From Anolis sagrei (taxonomy: Eukaryota; Chordata; Lepidosauria; Squamata; Anolidae): a stretch of DNA of 64,000 bases. The stretch spans positions 141,623,366-141,687,365 of the forward strand of contig NC_090023.1 of the NCBI RefSeq assembly GCF_037176765.1, in the 5' to 3' direction. The position numbers and the translations under genes are program-made. This document shows, in pieces, positions 1-9,712 of this stretch (its first letter is position 1; the number at the start of each line of letters is the position of its first letter). The notes beneath the pieces were generated by a model. It was not told the origin of the DNA. It searched no databases and saw only the letters and a program-made list of their open reading frames with translations.

Positions 1-426
1 GACACAGTTCAGTCGCCATCATGCGTTGGGACAGTGAGGAGCGTGCTTTTGCCGTTGAGTCCTACTTTTCAAGCGGATTTGGAGTGGATGGCCCGCTCTC
101 CAAATTTGGCCTCTTGTGATTTTTTTCTATGCGGTTTTTTGAAATCCCGTGTTTATGTGAACCGTCCAAGGACCCTACAAGATTTGAAGACCAACATCCA
201 GGAAGAAATTGCCAACATAACGCCTGCTATGCTGGCAAGAGTCATGACAAACGCCAGAAATTGGTTTACTCGGTGTATGGAAAATGGAGAATGGGGGATG
301 TCACCTACCTAATTTGATCTTCAAAACCACGTAAAACAAAACATAATAAAAAAATAAAAATTTCTGATTCATACAATGGGTTTTATTAAGTTTTGAAAAA
401 AGAAAGTTATTCTTCCTCACCCTGTA
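1..426 (+). mobile_element. Tc1/mariner-superfamily transposon, 3' part
   Basis: The window opens inside a DNA transposon. An open frame at 34-312 reads like a transposase C-terminus: a PNLASCDFF block, equivalent to the SPDL-P-D motif that carries the last catalytic acid, then KSRVYVNRPRTLQDLK and a NIQEEIAN helix. This type of tail is common in arthropod mariner-like transposases. An AT-rich 3' UTR follows, and the copy seems to end in a terminal repeat near 395-426 (AAAGTTATTCTTCCTCACCC). The 5' part lies outside the window, so completeness cannot be judged. Confidence 0.7.
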
Positions 427-507
427 TTATTAGCACAGCACAATATTTGTATTACATATTACTATATTGTTCTATACCACTATACTGTAATATTAGTAAT
501 ATTACAT

Positions 508-736
508 GGCGCCCCCATGGCGCAGTGGGTTAAACCACTGAGCTGCTAAACGACTGAAAGGTCGCAGGTTTGAATCTGGGGAGCAGCATGAGCTTCCACT
601 GTCAGCCCCAGCTTCTGCCAACCTAGCAGTTTGAAAACTGCAGGAAAATAACAGGTAACGGCGCTCCATACAGTCATGCCGGCCACATAACCTTGGAGGT
701 GTCTATGGACAATGCCGGCTCTTTGGCTTAGAAATG
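508..736 (+). mobile_element. tRNA-derived lizard SINE
   Basis: The head reads GGCGCAGTGGGTTAAACCAC (A-box region), followed by a B-box-like AGGTTTGAATCTGGGGAG. The body has the CTTCTGCCAACCTAGCAG and CCGGCTCTTTGGCTTAGAAA modules seen in other copies of this SINE in the window. The 3' end stops at the GAAATG module. Confidence 0.8.
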
Positions 737-804
737 TAATATAAAATATATAATTCTTATATCGTATTATTAGTATTATATTGTATTACATATCATATCT
801 AAGG

Positions 805-909
805 CAGGCATGGGCAAACTTGGGTCCTCCAGGTGTTTTGGACTTCAACTCCCACAATTCGGGAGTTGAAGTCCAAAACACCCGGAGGGCCTAAGTTTGC
901 CCATGCCTA
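805..909. mobile_element. hAT-type palindromic MITE
   Basis: The ends are inverted (CAGGCATGGGCAAACTT and AAGTTTGCCCATGCCTA) and almost the whole element folds on itself. The flanks ATCTAAGG (797-804) and GTCTAAAG (910-917) fit a decayed 8-bp target duplication, which is the hAT signature. Confidence 0.75.
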
Positions 910-982
910 GTCTAAAGGGTTCGAAGGCAAGGGTGCCTGTTTTCACAAATGTGCTGGCATCTTTGAAATGGGAGGAGGAGTC

Positions 983-1023
983 ATGGCCTGTCCATGTGAT
1001 GGTCCATCACATGGACAGGCCAT
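983..1023. repeat. Perfect 41-bp palindrome
   Basis: Two 20-nt arms (ATGGCCTGTCCATGTGATGG and its exact reverse complement) flank a single T at 1003. It lies just upstream of the CpG-rich SPRN promoter. It does not look like any MITE end in the window. Confidence 0.9.
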
Positions 1024-1249
1024 CACCACAGATGGTTTAGTTAGAAGTTGGAGGAGGCGATGGTGTGATGAGAGTGAGTAAATATTTCGTCTTCTTTAAA
1101 GGCAGAACCCCATGAAACCACAGCTTTCCCCCTTTTCACTCGTTTTCTCCATCTCAGTGTGATGAAGCCCCCTGGCTGGTGTGATGCCATGGCACCACTT
1201 CCGCTCCTGGGTCTCCCCCGCACGTTCTTCTCTCAAGGGCACGACCACC

Positions 1250-1760
1250 TCCTTCCTGTTCTGGCGCGCGCTCTCTCTTCCTCCCTCCCGCGCGACACAT
1301 GATGCCCATCCTCGCCTGGAATAACGGAGGGGCTCCCTCCCCCTCCCTCCCTTTCGAAGCCTCAAGGAGGAGCCACCCGGGGACGTAAAGACGGAGCGCG
1401 CGGGGGCGACTTCTCTTCCGCCATTGGCTGCGCGGACCCCCTCACGCGCCCTTCCTGAGCAGCAACGAGGCGCTCCTCCGTTGGCGCCCCGAGCCGCTGC
1501 TCTCCGTCCGGGTCCCGGCCCTGAAGCGCCGCTGGCAGGTGCGTCCCTTGAGGGGTGGGGGAGGGCTTGGATGGGGCCGGCTTAGCTTCGCCGCACAGCG
1601 GGTCTCCTTGAAGGCGAGGCGCGCGGAGAGACAGACGTGTTGTCTTTGGTCCTGCTGGGCACTCCTGAGGGAGGTAGTCATGGCAACACGGCACGCGCAC
1701 CCCGCTTTGGGCGGCACGTGAGGGATGGCGCAGCCCTCGCGCTGCTCCCCCCCCCCCTCC
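1250..1760 (+). promoter_or_regulatory. CpG-island promoter and noncoding first exon of SPRN
   Basis: The stretch is strongly GC- and CpG-rich against an AT-rich background. An inverted CCAAT box (CCATTGGCTG) is at 1421-1430. A good splice donor, CTGGCAG|GTGCGT, falls at 1538/1539 and can pair with the SPRN acceptor at 5870/5871. In mammals SPRN has one noncoding first exon and a single coding exon, which fits. The minus-strand open frames here are compositional; I see no conserved protein. The transcription start cannot be placed exactly. Confidence 0.6.
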
Positions 1761-2004
1761 CGCCTCTTCCAATAGGGGTTGCCTTCTCCTCCGAATGCCA
1801 TTCCTTGAGGGTGTTAATTGGGTCACCGCTCTCCATCACTCTGCAATCGAGGCCCCTCTCTGGTTCCTTACTCCAGAGGCTGTTTCCCGGAATGGAATGG
1901 GCCTGAGGTACCTTTCGCTTGAGGGGCAACCACAATAAGCGGTATAAAAATATTGTAAATAATAAATAATAATAATAACCACTATGAGAACATCAAAAGC
2001 TTCA

Positions 2005-2746
2005 ATGTATTGTCGAAGGCTTTCATGGCCGGAATCACTGGGTTGTTTTAGGTTTTTTCGGGCTATATGGCCATGTTCTTTAGGCATTCTCTCCAGACGT
2101 TTCGCCTGCATCTATGGCAAGCATCCTCAGAAGTTGTGAGGTCTGTTGAACCTAGGAAAGTGGGCTTATATATCTGTGGAATGACCAGGGTGGGACAAAG
2201 AACTCTTGTCTGTTGGAGCTAGGTGTGAATGTTTCAACTGACCACCTTGATTAGCATTTGATGGCCTGGCAGTGCCTGGGGCAATCTTTTGCTGAGATGT
2301 GATTAGATGTCCCTGATTGTTTCCCATCTGTTGTTTTGCTGTTGTAATTTTGTTCATTTTCATAGTTTCTCCCTTTCTGTTGAAATTGTCCACATGCTTG
2401 TGGATTTCAATGGCTTCTCTGTGTAGCCTGACATGGTGGTTGTGAGAGTGGTCCAGCATTTTTGTGTTCTCAAATAATATGCTGTGTCCAGGTTGGTTCA
2501 TCAGGTGCTCTGCTATGGCTGACTTCTCTGGTTGAAGTAGTCTGCAGAACGGTCGACTCCTGCAGAAGTGAGAGGATCCCAAGAAAATCCAACAAATGCT
2601 ACATTCAGCAAAGGACAAGAGGGATCCTCTCACCTCTGCAGGAGTCTACCGTATACCATGCAGCTGTGAACAAGTCTACATAGGGACCACCAAACGCAGC
2701 ATTGCCCTAACACAAATCAAGGAACATGAAAGGCACTGCAGACTTC
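2005..2746 (-). mobile_element. Penelope-like element with inverted 5' segment
   Basis: On the minus strand, 2546 down to about 2005 carries the end of a GIY-YIG endonuclease (CRLLQPEKSAIAEHLMNQPG, then LHREAIEIHKHVDNFNRK) and a 3' region typical of lizard Penelope-like elements (plus-strand TGTCGAAGGCTTTCATGGCC). On the plus strand, about 2579-2746 carries the preceding part of the same domain (DPLTSAGVYRIPC, VYIGTTKRSI, IKEHERHCRL). The two pieces meet head to head and share a ~25-bp DPLTSAG-coding stretch as an inverted repeat. It is a dead retroelement fragment. Confidence 0.8.
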
Positions 2747-2961
2747 GATATGGTTGTCACGACTTTTTACTAACAAGTGTATGGTGACTGGATATGGCAT
2801 ATGTTCTGTGTCTCCAAAACTAGAGCTGATAGGGGGAAACCAGTGCCATTTGTGGAATCGGCAATCTTTCAAGATGATGTCATACTACACATTGTTACTG
2901 TAATTCAATTCAACTTATAATTCAACAATAATACATAGATAAAAATCTCTTGAAATGTGCA

Positions 2962-3364
2962 CAGGTAGTCCCGAATTACAAACATCCGATTTACAAACGA
3001 CTCATAGTTAGGAATGGGGGTGAGACAACAGGAAGTGGGAGAAAGCTACCCTTTAAAAAGGAAATTAATTCCTGAAAGAGTTATCATGGGAGAAAGATGT
3101 CTCAACTGAAGCTTTACCACCAATCCTTGTTTCTACAGCAAGCCAAATCTTTCAAAATCCAATGACACGGGGACAGAAAATGAGGTGCAATCTTCTGAAC
3201 AAGGGCACAGGCGGCAAAACAAACAGCACAGGGGTGTTAATCCTTCCCTATGCTATCCAAAGCTTGTGTGTCTGTTAAAAATGTACCTGTTCGGACTTAC
3301 ATACACATTCAGTGTAAGAACAAACCTACAGAACCTATCTTGTTCGTAACGTGGGGACTGCCTG
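2962..3364. mobile_element. Tigger-like (TcMar) MITE
   Basis: The ends are CAGGTAGTCCCGAATTACAAA and, inverted, TCGTAACGTGGGGACTGCCTG followed by TA. Two further copies of the family lie at 25138-25390 and 26864-27258. The TA next to the terminal CAGG repeat suits a pogo/Tigger element. There is no coding capacity. Confidence 0.65.
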
Positions 3365-3981
3365 TAATGATTTTCTTGGTGTTTTGCTTTAAGGTCTGTT
3401 TTTGGGGTTATTTGGGGTGCTGATTCAGACAACTGCATTGGGTAGAGCGCGTCAGCCCTAGTTTCTTAGATACGGTTGTCATGACTTTCTATGGGTGAGT
3501 CCGTGCCATATGTTCTGTATCTCTAAAACTAGAAAGCTGTGCTGGTTTTAGAATCAGCCGTTCAGATATATCTAAAAAGACAAAGTTATCCTTCAACAAG
3601 ACCTTTCTACCAAATGTTGTATTTGAGTTCCATCTGAACCCAGGACATTATACTTCCAACCTTCTATCCCATCCTGTCTACCCAACTGGAACAATCCCTA
3701 CATTCACTGGCCATATAGTGTGTCCTGACACTATTCCACAAATCTAATAGACTTTTCATCTTATGGGGTCCCCGAGAAAGGTCTCCAAGTCTCCTCTCAA
3801 ATACTCCACAAATGGGTTATTGAGGCAATTTAGCAACTAGCTTAATGACTAACCTCTGACACTTTGAGGGCACATTTCACAAGATTGGTTGATGCTTCTG
3901 CAGCCCTTCTGTGAATATCTTTCCTTTGAGACTTCAGTACAGCTGAAGGTACAGGTCTCAACCATCTACTTTTATTCAGCA

Positions 3982-4788
3982 CTAGCCGTCCCCTGCCACA
4001 CATTGCTGTGGTCCAGTCTGTGTTTATGTGCTTTGTGTGTGTATATGTGTCTGTGTGTATATGTCGCCTACAGACTGAGAAAGGCGGTATATAAATACAG
4101 TAAATAAATAATTTGTGTATATGTGTGCTTGCATATATATATGTGTGTGTGGTTTTGCACATGCATCGTAATGTTGTGTGTATATATTTGTGTATGTGTG
4201 TTTGTGTGTGTATATATATTTGTATATTTCTGTGTTTACATGTGTATATGTATATTGTGTATATGTGTGTTTGTATATATGCATAAATAAGTGTATATAT
4301 GTGTGTATGTATGTATATATGTGTGTGCGTGTATATGTGTATATTTGTGTGTGCTTGCGTATATGTTTGTCTGTATGCATGTGTGCCTGTGTATATGTAT
4401 ATTTCTGTGTTTATATATGTATATGTATATTGAGTATATGTGTGTGCTTGTGTATATGCATATATGTGTGTTTATATGTGTGTAAGTATGTGTATATGTA
4501 TATGTGTGTAGGTGTATATGTAGATATGTATATTTGTGTGTGCTTGCATATATATGTGTGTGTCTGTATGTGTGCTTGTGTATATGTGTATGAACGTATG
4601 TGTATATGTATATATGGTTTATTTTGGAGGGTTTTAAAGTCCATTCTGCTGTTTGTGTGTGTGTTGAGGGGTGATGGACACTCGTTGGCCTAATAGGTGT
4701 ATTGTGTCCAAATTTAGTGTAAATTCGCCCAGTGGTTTTTGAGTTATGTTAAATCCACAAATGAACATTACATTTTTATTTATATAGA
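3982..4788 (-). mobile_element. Non-autonomous Helitron with expanded TG/TATG microsatellite
   Basis: Read on the minus strand it starts TCTATATAAATAAAAATG after an A and ends in CTAG before a T, so it sits in an A|T site as Helitrons do. A hairpin, CCACA-GCAATG-TGTGG, lies just before GGGGACGGCTAG. About 600 bp of TG/TATG repeat (4020-4615) has expanded inside. A 302-bp sister copy is at 42863-43164. Long open frames over the microsatellite are not genes. Confidence 0.8.
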
Positions 4789-5242
4789 TTCTAGACTGAG
4801 CTGCAAATGCTGGGCTGATGTGGCCTTTGTTCAGGCTATACTTTCTTCTGTCAAGCCCATCATCCCATGTAGATTTCTTAGTTGTCTATTTTATGATGCA
4901 CAGAGACCATGATGAAGAACTCTGGCTTTTCGAGTGATAATCTGTGCACTCACACAAACCTGCCCTGCATCCCCTCTTTCAGGTCCCTGGCTCTATGTTG
5001 GTGGACTTTGAAATTGAGGGAATTGTAGTTTGGCAGTTTGGGCATGGGACGAGGGAGCAGGGATGTTTTGCTAAGCTGGAGAGCTCTAGAATCCATTATG
5101 TGAGTATACAGATGACCATCCAAAGAATTAGTTATAGATAAGCAATCTGTTCTGCTCCTCCAACCCTCCTCCTGATTATATCTTATACAGGCAAATGAGA
5201 AATGTGACTCTTCAGCTCTCATAATCTCTCACCATTGGTTGT

Positions 5243-5526
5243 AGGAGGCCCCCGGTGGTGCAGTGGGTTAAACCCCTGTGTCGGCAGGACTGAAGACTGA
5301 CAGGTCGCAGGTTCGAATCCGGGGAGAGCGCAGATGAGCTCCCTCTATCAGCTCCAGCTCCTCATGCGGAGCATGAGAGAAGCCTCCCACAAGGATGATA
5401 AAACATCAAAAAATCCAGGCATCACGTGGGCAACGTCCTTGCAGACGGCCAATTCTCTCACACCAGAAACGACTTGCAGTTTCTCAAGTCACTCCTGACA
5501 TGACAAAAAACAAACAAACAAACAAA
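5243..5526 (+). mobile_element. tRNA-derived lizard SINE with 12-bp target duplication
   Basis: The head is GGTGGTGCAGTGGGTTAAAC and the B box is AGGTCGCAGGTTCGAATCC. The body has GAGAGAAGCCTCCCACAAGG and GACGGCCAATTCTCTCACAC modules, ending in an A/C-rich tail. ACCATTGGTTGT is repeated exactly at 5231-5242 and 5527-5538, so this copy is intact and recent. Confidence 0.92.
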
Positions 5527-5890
5527 ACCATTGGTTGTGCTAGCTAGAATTGGAGTGGCAGTCAAGTACCATCTGGAGCTCTACATCCCACATGGTCATG
5601 TTTTATGGGATTTTAGGAGATGGGCTACTATACAGGTTCACTTTCCTTATCTAGCACCCACTATAGTGCCATCATCTCTATAGGGGAAAAAAAGTACAAA
5701 ATGCAGTTTGATCATCATATTAGACTAATCTAGATTAGAAGGCACAGAGATTCTGTGTCCTTGAGAGATACCAAGGCAGGATCACCACAATTTCTTTGCA
5801 AAAGACATGGGTGTAAAGATGGATATATTTCTTCACATGGTACTGATATGTCTCTTTCCATTTATTGCAGATCTGTTCCACTTTGCTGTG

Positions 5891-6298
5891 ATGAAGAAAT
5901 GGAGTACTGCTGTCTGCTGGACTCTTATTTTACTGGCTGCCATTTTCTTTGAAGACATTCATTGCAAAGGAGGACGTGGTGGAGCACGAGGAGCAGCACG
6001 GGGTAGTGCTCGGGGCACTACACGACGGTCAAAGTCTTCACCTCGCTACAGCTCATCTCGATCGGCATTGTGGGTGGCGGCTGCAGCAGCAGGGGGAGCA
6101 GCTGCAGGAGCATCAGCAGCTATGGCTTCTGGCAGGATCAGATCAGGTGGAGAAAACGGTCTAGAAAATCCAGATGCATCATTTGGCAATGGCACAGTTG
6201 AGGGCAGTTACTGGGCATGGACATCAGATGCTCAGTCCTCGCAACCTGTCTTTCTGTTCACTTGTCTGCTTAGTTTTGCCAGTTTCTTTTCCCTCTAA
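5891..6298 (+). CDS. SPRN: Shadoo (shadow of prion protein)
   Basis: This encodes a 135-residue GPI-anchored prion-family glycoprotein, known mainly from brain. Residues 1-25 (MKKWSTAVCWTLILLAAIFF...C) look like a signal peptide. Residues 26-46 are an RGG/RG-rich basic repeat that starts KGGRGGARGAARG. Residues 60-81 form the Ala/Gly hydrophobic segment shared with PrP (WVAAAAAGGAAAGASAAMAS). N100-G-T is an N-glycosylation site, matching the NGT in human Shadoo, and SYWAWTSD aligns with human SYRAWTSG. Residues 119-135 are a hydrophobic GPI-attachment signal. The frame is open upstream to 5807, but a strong acceptor (TTTATTGCAG|ATCTG) at 5870/5871 puts those codons in the intron, so the Met at 5891 is the start. 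The tail faces MTG1, as in human. Confidence 0.95.
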   Translation: MKKWSTAVCWTLILLAAIFFEDIHCKGGRGGARGAARGSARGTTRRSKSSPRYSSSRSALWVAAAAAGGAAAGASAAMASGRIRSGGENGLENPDASFGNGTVEGSYWAWTSDAQSSQPVFLFTCLLSFASFFSL

Positions 6299-8265
6299 GA
6301 AAGCAACTTGCCTTTAAGGGCATGCTTCTTAAATCACTGCCCTGGTGTTTGCTTTTCTTTTAGAACTGCTCCAAGTTGCCCCTTTCCCTAAGTTGGACTT
6401 GATTGTGACCAGTAACTGTACCTACAAGGAATTCTGGAATTGTCTTGTGAGCTGAGTTCCCTACTAACTGTCAAGTATTCTATTAAGGTTTCTGAATTTT
6501 GTTTCCATCTGGATGCAGTCAGATAGAAGGCCAAAAAAGTCCAGCTCACCTCTGGTGCCTCCACCTCTGTGCATGACAAGGATTTGCTCAGTACAATATA
6601 GGAAGCCATATTAGCAGTTTTGTCAGCCAAGTTTAGCAAAGCCTAGCTGCTGAATTGCTTGAGGTAAAGTTTATTCCTATCATTGTTAAAATTTACATCA
6701 CAATATTATGCTGCGGCAATAAGGGTATGGTGCTTCATTGGGAAGAGAAGGGAAGGATCAGCTATTGCCTTGGTGGGTATCCTAACATTATATGAATTGA
6801 TGCCTGATTGCAACTTTGTTCCAGTTCCTCCTCCTCCGGCACTTCAATCCAAGCGAGTTTTCTTCTATGAGAAATGTAGTATTGCTAGTAAAAGAGAGAG
6901 ACCTTAGTTACAACGCCAATTTGAGTGGGAAAACCTAGAATTTGAGATAGGGTTGTAAGAAAATGGAAGTAAACAAAATAGCTATTGTGATTGTAGTGTA
7001 CAGTAATGTGAATAGGAAGTGCATGTGGTCCCCTATGCTGTATTCACTATTTCCAGGAACTAAACTTGTTTGTATTTAATGGAATATATATTTTTGCTTA
7101 TTCTATTTCTGAAGCTATTCTGTTAGCCCTATATTAATATGGTAGTGGGTTCACAGAGCTATTATAGTAAATATTCTTGCTAATCTCATGCAGCCATATA
7201 TGGAAAAGCCAAAGCTCAATGATAGAGCACCTGCCAATAGTTTCTATTGAAAGGATTTCATTTAGAAGATGCAGAAAAATATTTTTGATTGAGGCTTAAG
7301 AGAGACGTGAGGAACATGTGTATATCATATACTAGACTGTAGTGAAACAACATTTGGAGGGCCAGTTATTCTCCATTGTGACCAAAAACAGCAGCATTAG
7401 ACTGCTGAGCAAAACAAATCAGTGATAACATTTAGTACAAAAGGCAGCTACACGTGTATGTGACATAACCAAGAGCCTGGAAAAATAACTTAGGCAGGTT
7501 CTTGAAGCTGTAATCCAAACATACTCGAGATGTGCACTGTAAATATACACACAAACTACCTTTGCTAGCTATGTTGCACGTACCTTATTTCATATTAAAC
7601 TGGTAAACAAAACCAGGGTTTAACTTGGTAATTAAATCATTCCATTTTGCACTCATAAACAAAATTTAATAATTTAAAGTTAAATGTTCTGTAAGCGCAT
7701 GGTTAGAGTTGAAGCCTTAAAGCCCAGCCTTAAGGGGCTGATGCAAGCTGCAGCAGAGCCACTTGTGCCTGAGCAGAAGGCAAGGACAGCTGCCCAACAC
7801 TGATCTGCCTTTGACCAAAATCCTCTGGTCTCCATTACAACTGCCAATGCTCAGCAATCACTGCCAACTCTTACACCGAGGCAGTCTTCTCACTAATTTT
7901 CCTATTTTTAACCATTTAACAGTTATTTTCAAAAATAACAATTATGTACTGTCTCAAATACTCTTCCAACACTTGGGACCACATTTCACGTTTTAGAAAA
8001 AAATGTGACACCTTTAGGACTAGTACATTTTAGCACGAGTTTCCATGATTACAACCCACTTCCTTACATATATATTATAGTACAACATACAAACTTCAGG
8101 TATGTTAAACATTGTTATTGTGGGAATGGAATCAAGAGTGAAATAGGATTTAGAAAAGTGCAAATGTATTCTTAACACTAATAATACACCTTTAAACATT
8201 TGAATTTTGCCAGATTCTATCCTTTTGGTTGTGATTTTTGCATTGAATAAACTGTGAAGACCTTC
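6299..8265 (+). other. Probable SPRN 3' UTR
   Basis: About 2 kb of AT-rich, repeat-poor sequence follows the SPRN stop and has no convincing open frame. AATAAA at 8246-8251 (CATTGAATAAACTGTG) is the best polyadenylation signal. Mammalian SPRN also has a long 3' UTR. The extent is inferred from the absence of other features and from this signal. Confidence 0.5.
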
Positions 8266-8460
8266 AATATGCATATAACTTGGTTTGATAAGAACTCAAG
8301 ATGTAGTGTATTTCTTGTGTGCCATAGCAGGGATGCTTCATCGAAGGGGGCTTCCACTTAAGCTGTTTTCATATGAGTAGCCTATTTACAAAATTATCAT
8401 ATCTCCTAAACAGAACTTAGAAAATTGTTTTGTGATACTTTTACAATATTGCTTTCTTGT

Positions 8461-8900
8461 TTCTGTGATGTGATATGTGTATGTATATATGTATGTATAT
8501 ATATATATATTTAAAAAGTACATATTAGTTTTGAATCCATAGGTATTTTAACAGCAAGTAAGTAAATCAAAAAGTTTGCAATAATGTAGACCAGTGGTTC
8601 CTGAAAGTTTTCAATCATGAAACCCTTCAGAAGATACCCCCCAATGAAACCCTAACTCTGTCCCTAAGCATTGTGAATCCATAAAGTTTTTCCTTTTTTC
8701 ATCTACTCCTACTGCCTGAGTGTTTTGTATAATGTAGTATGTTTGGAAATAAAGACAAAATGTTTTAATAAATAGAACTGCAAACATTTATTTTGGGACA
8801 AGAAAATATTGGACATAGCTACAAACATTTATTTTGGTACAAGAAAATATTGAATTGATGCCTGATTCGTAATGATAGGTGGACATGAAAGGAAGCATTG
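8461..8900. other. TATG microsatellite and decayed hAT-like fragment
   Basis: A TATG/TA microsatellite at about 8463-8512 is followed by CAGTGGTTCCTGAAAGTTTT at 8592, which looks like the 5' end of a hAT element, with AT-rich sequence after it. An ~28-bp segment (ACAAACATTTATTTTGG...) is repeated at about 8772 and 8821. No gene is visible. Confidence 0.4.
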
Positions 8901-9425
8901 CTCAGATACCCTCTGAGGACTTAAAACAGCTCTGCTGGGCAGTTCTTTATAGATGCAATGGTGGAAGCAAAAATGATTTCTTTTTGCTGCCCTCATTGCC
9001 ACAGAGAAGGCTTTCAAATGCACTCTAATTCCATGCTCAAGTTTTCCACCACCATCTCTCGAGTCTGGCCATTTTCCCATTCCAGAGATCAGCCAGAGCT
9101 TCAACAGAATTGCTTGCAAAAAGGTGACAAGAAACTCTTCATCAGGAATCCATCCAATCCCCCAACCTCATGGAACAGATCATCCCATAATTGATCTCTC
9201 ACCCCTGCAGGAGTTTTGAATCCCAGTATGTCTAAACCTGACCAGAAAATGATCAACATCCTTGGGCCCTTGGACCCACTGCCACTCTTTAATTATGCAC
9301 TTCAAAAAAGTGCTGCTCCAGATGGCACATTTTTGCAATGTATCACCATGATACAATATACTCAATCGCATAGCATGGCATACAGAAAAAGACGAAAAAA
9401 GGAAGAATAAGTCTTTCTTACTCAT

Positions 9426-9435
9426 TTTATTTATT
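9426..9435 (-). promoter_or_regulatory. Candidate MTG1 polyadenylation signals
   Basis: The plus strand reads TTTTATTTATT, giving two overlapping minus-strand AATAAA hexamers about 280 bp downstream of the MTG1 stop codon. They are the nearest strong signals to the stop. Confidence 0.5.
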
Positions 9436-9712
9436 GAAAGTATTTCTTAGCTACATTTCTAAGGTGGCTTGAATTAATACTTCAGAAACTAGCGATGGAG
9501 GTTACAAATGTTCTTTGCTATTGACTACTGATCCTCAGGATCCCACATAAATTGTTTGCAAAGAGCCGATGAAAATTGTCAATAGTGGTATATAGTCCAT
9601 GTGTATTAGATTGAAGCAAAGTCTCTGTAGTCTTGCTCAGCTGCATGGTGATGCTTTCTGCACCAGACACAACCTTCTAAAATGATCCTTCAGTCCAGCA
9701 TTATACAGAAAT

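Noticed and set aside
508-736. A tRNA gene, because of the A-box and B-box motifs.
   Set aside because: The tRNA-like head has no complete cloverleaf and is fused to a long SINE body seen in several other copies.
1041-1935. Several overlapping open frames on both strands in the GC-rich region, up to 154 codons.
   Set aside because: They follow CpG-island composition, have no recognisable domain, and overlap one another in several frames. A promoter with a noncoding exon explains the region better.
4024-4693. Long Tyr/Cys/Val or His/Thr/Ile open frames, up to 171 codons.
   Set aside because: They are translations of a TG/TATG microsatellite inside a Helitron and carry no protein signal.
5807-5890. 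An earlier in-frame Met for SPRN that adds 28 residues.
   Set aside because: The extra codons lie mostly upstream of a strong splice acceptor at 5870/5871, and the hydrophobic signal peptide starts at the later Met as in other Shadoo proteins.
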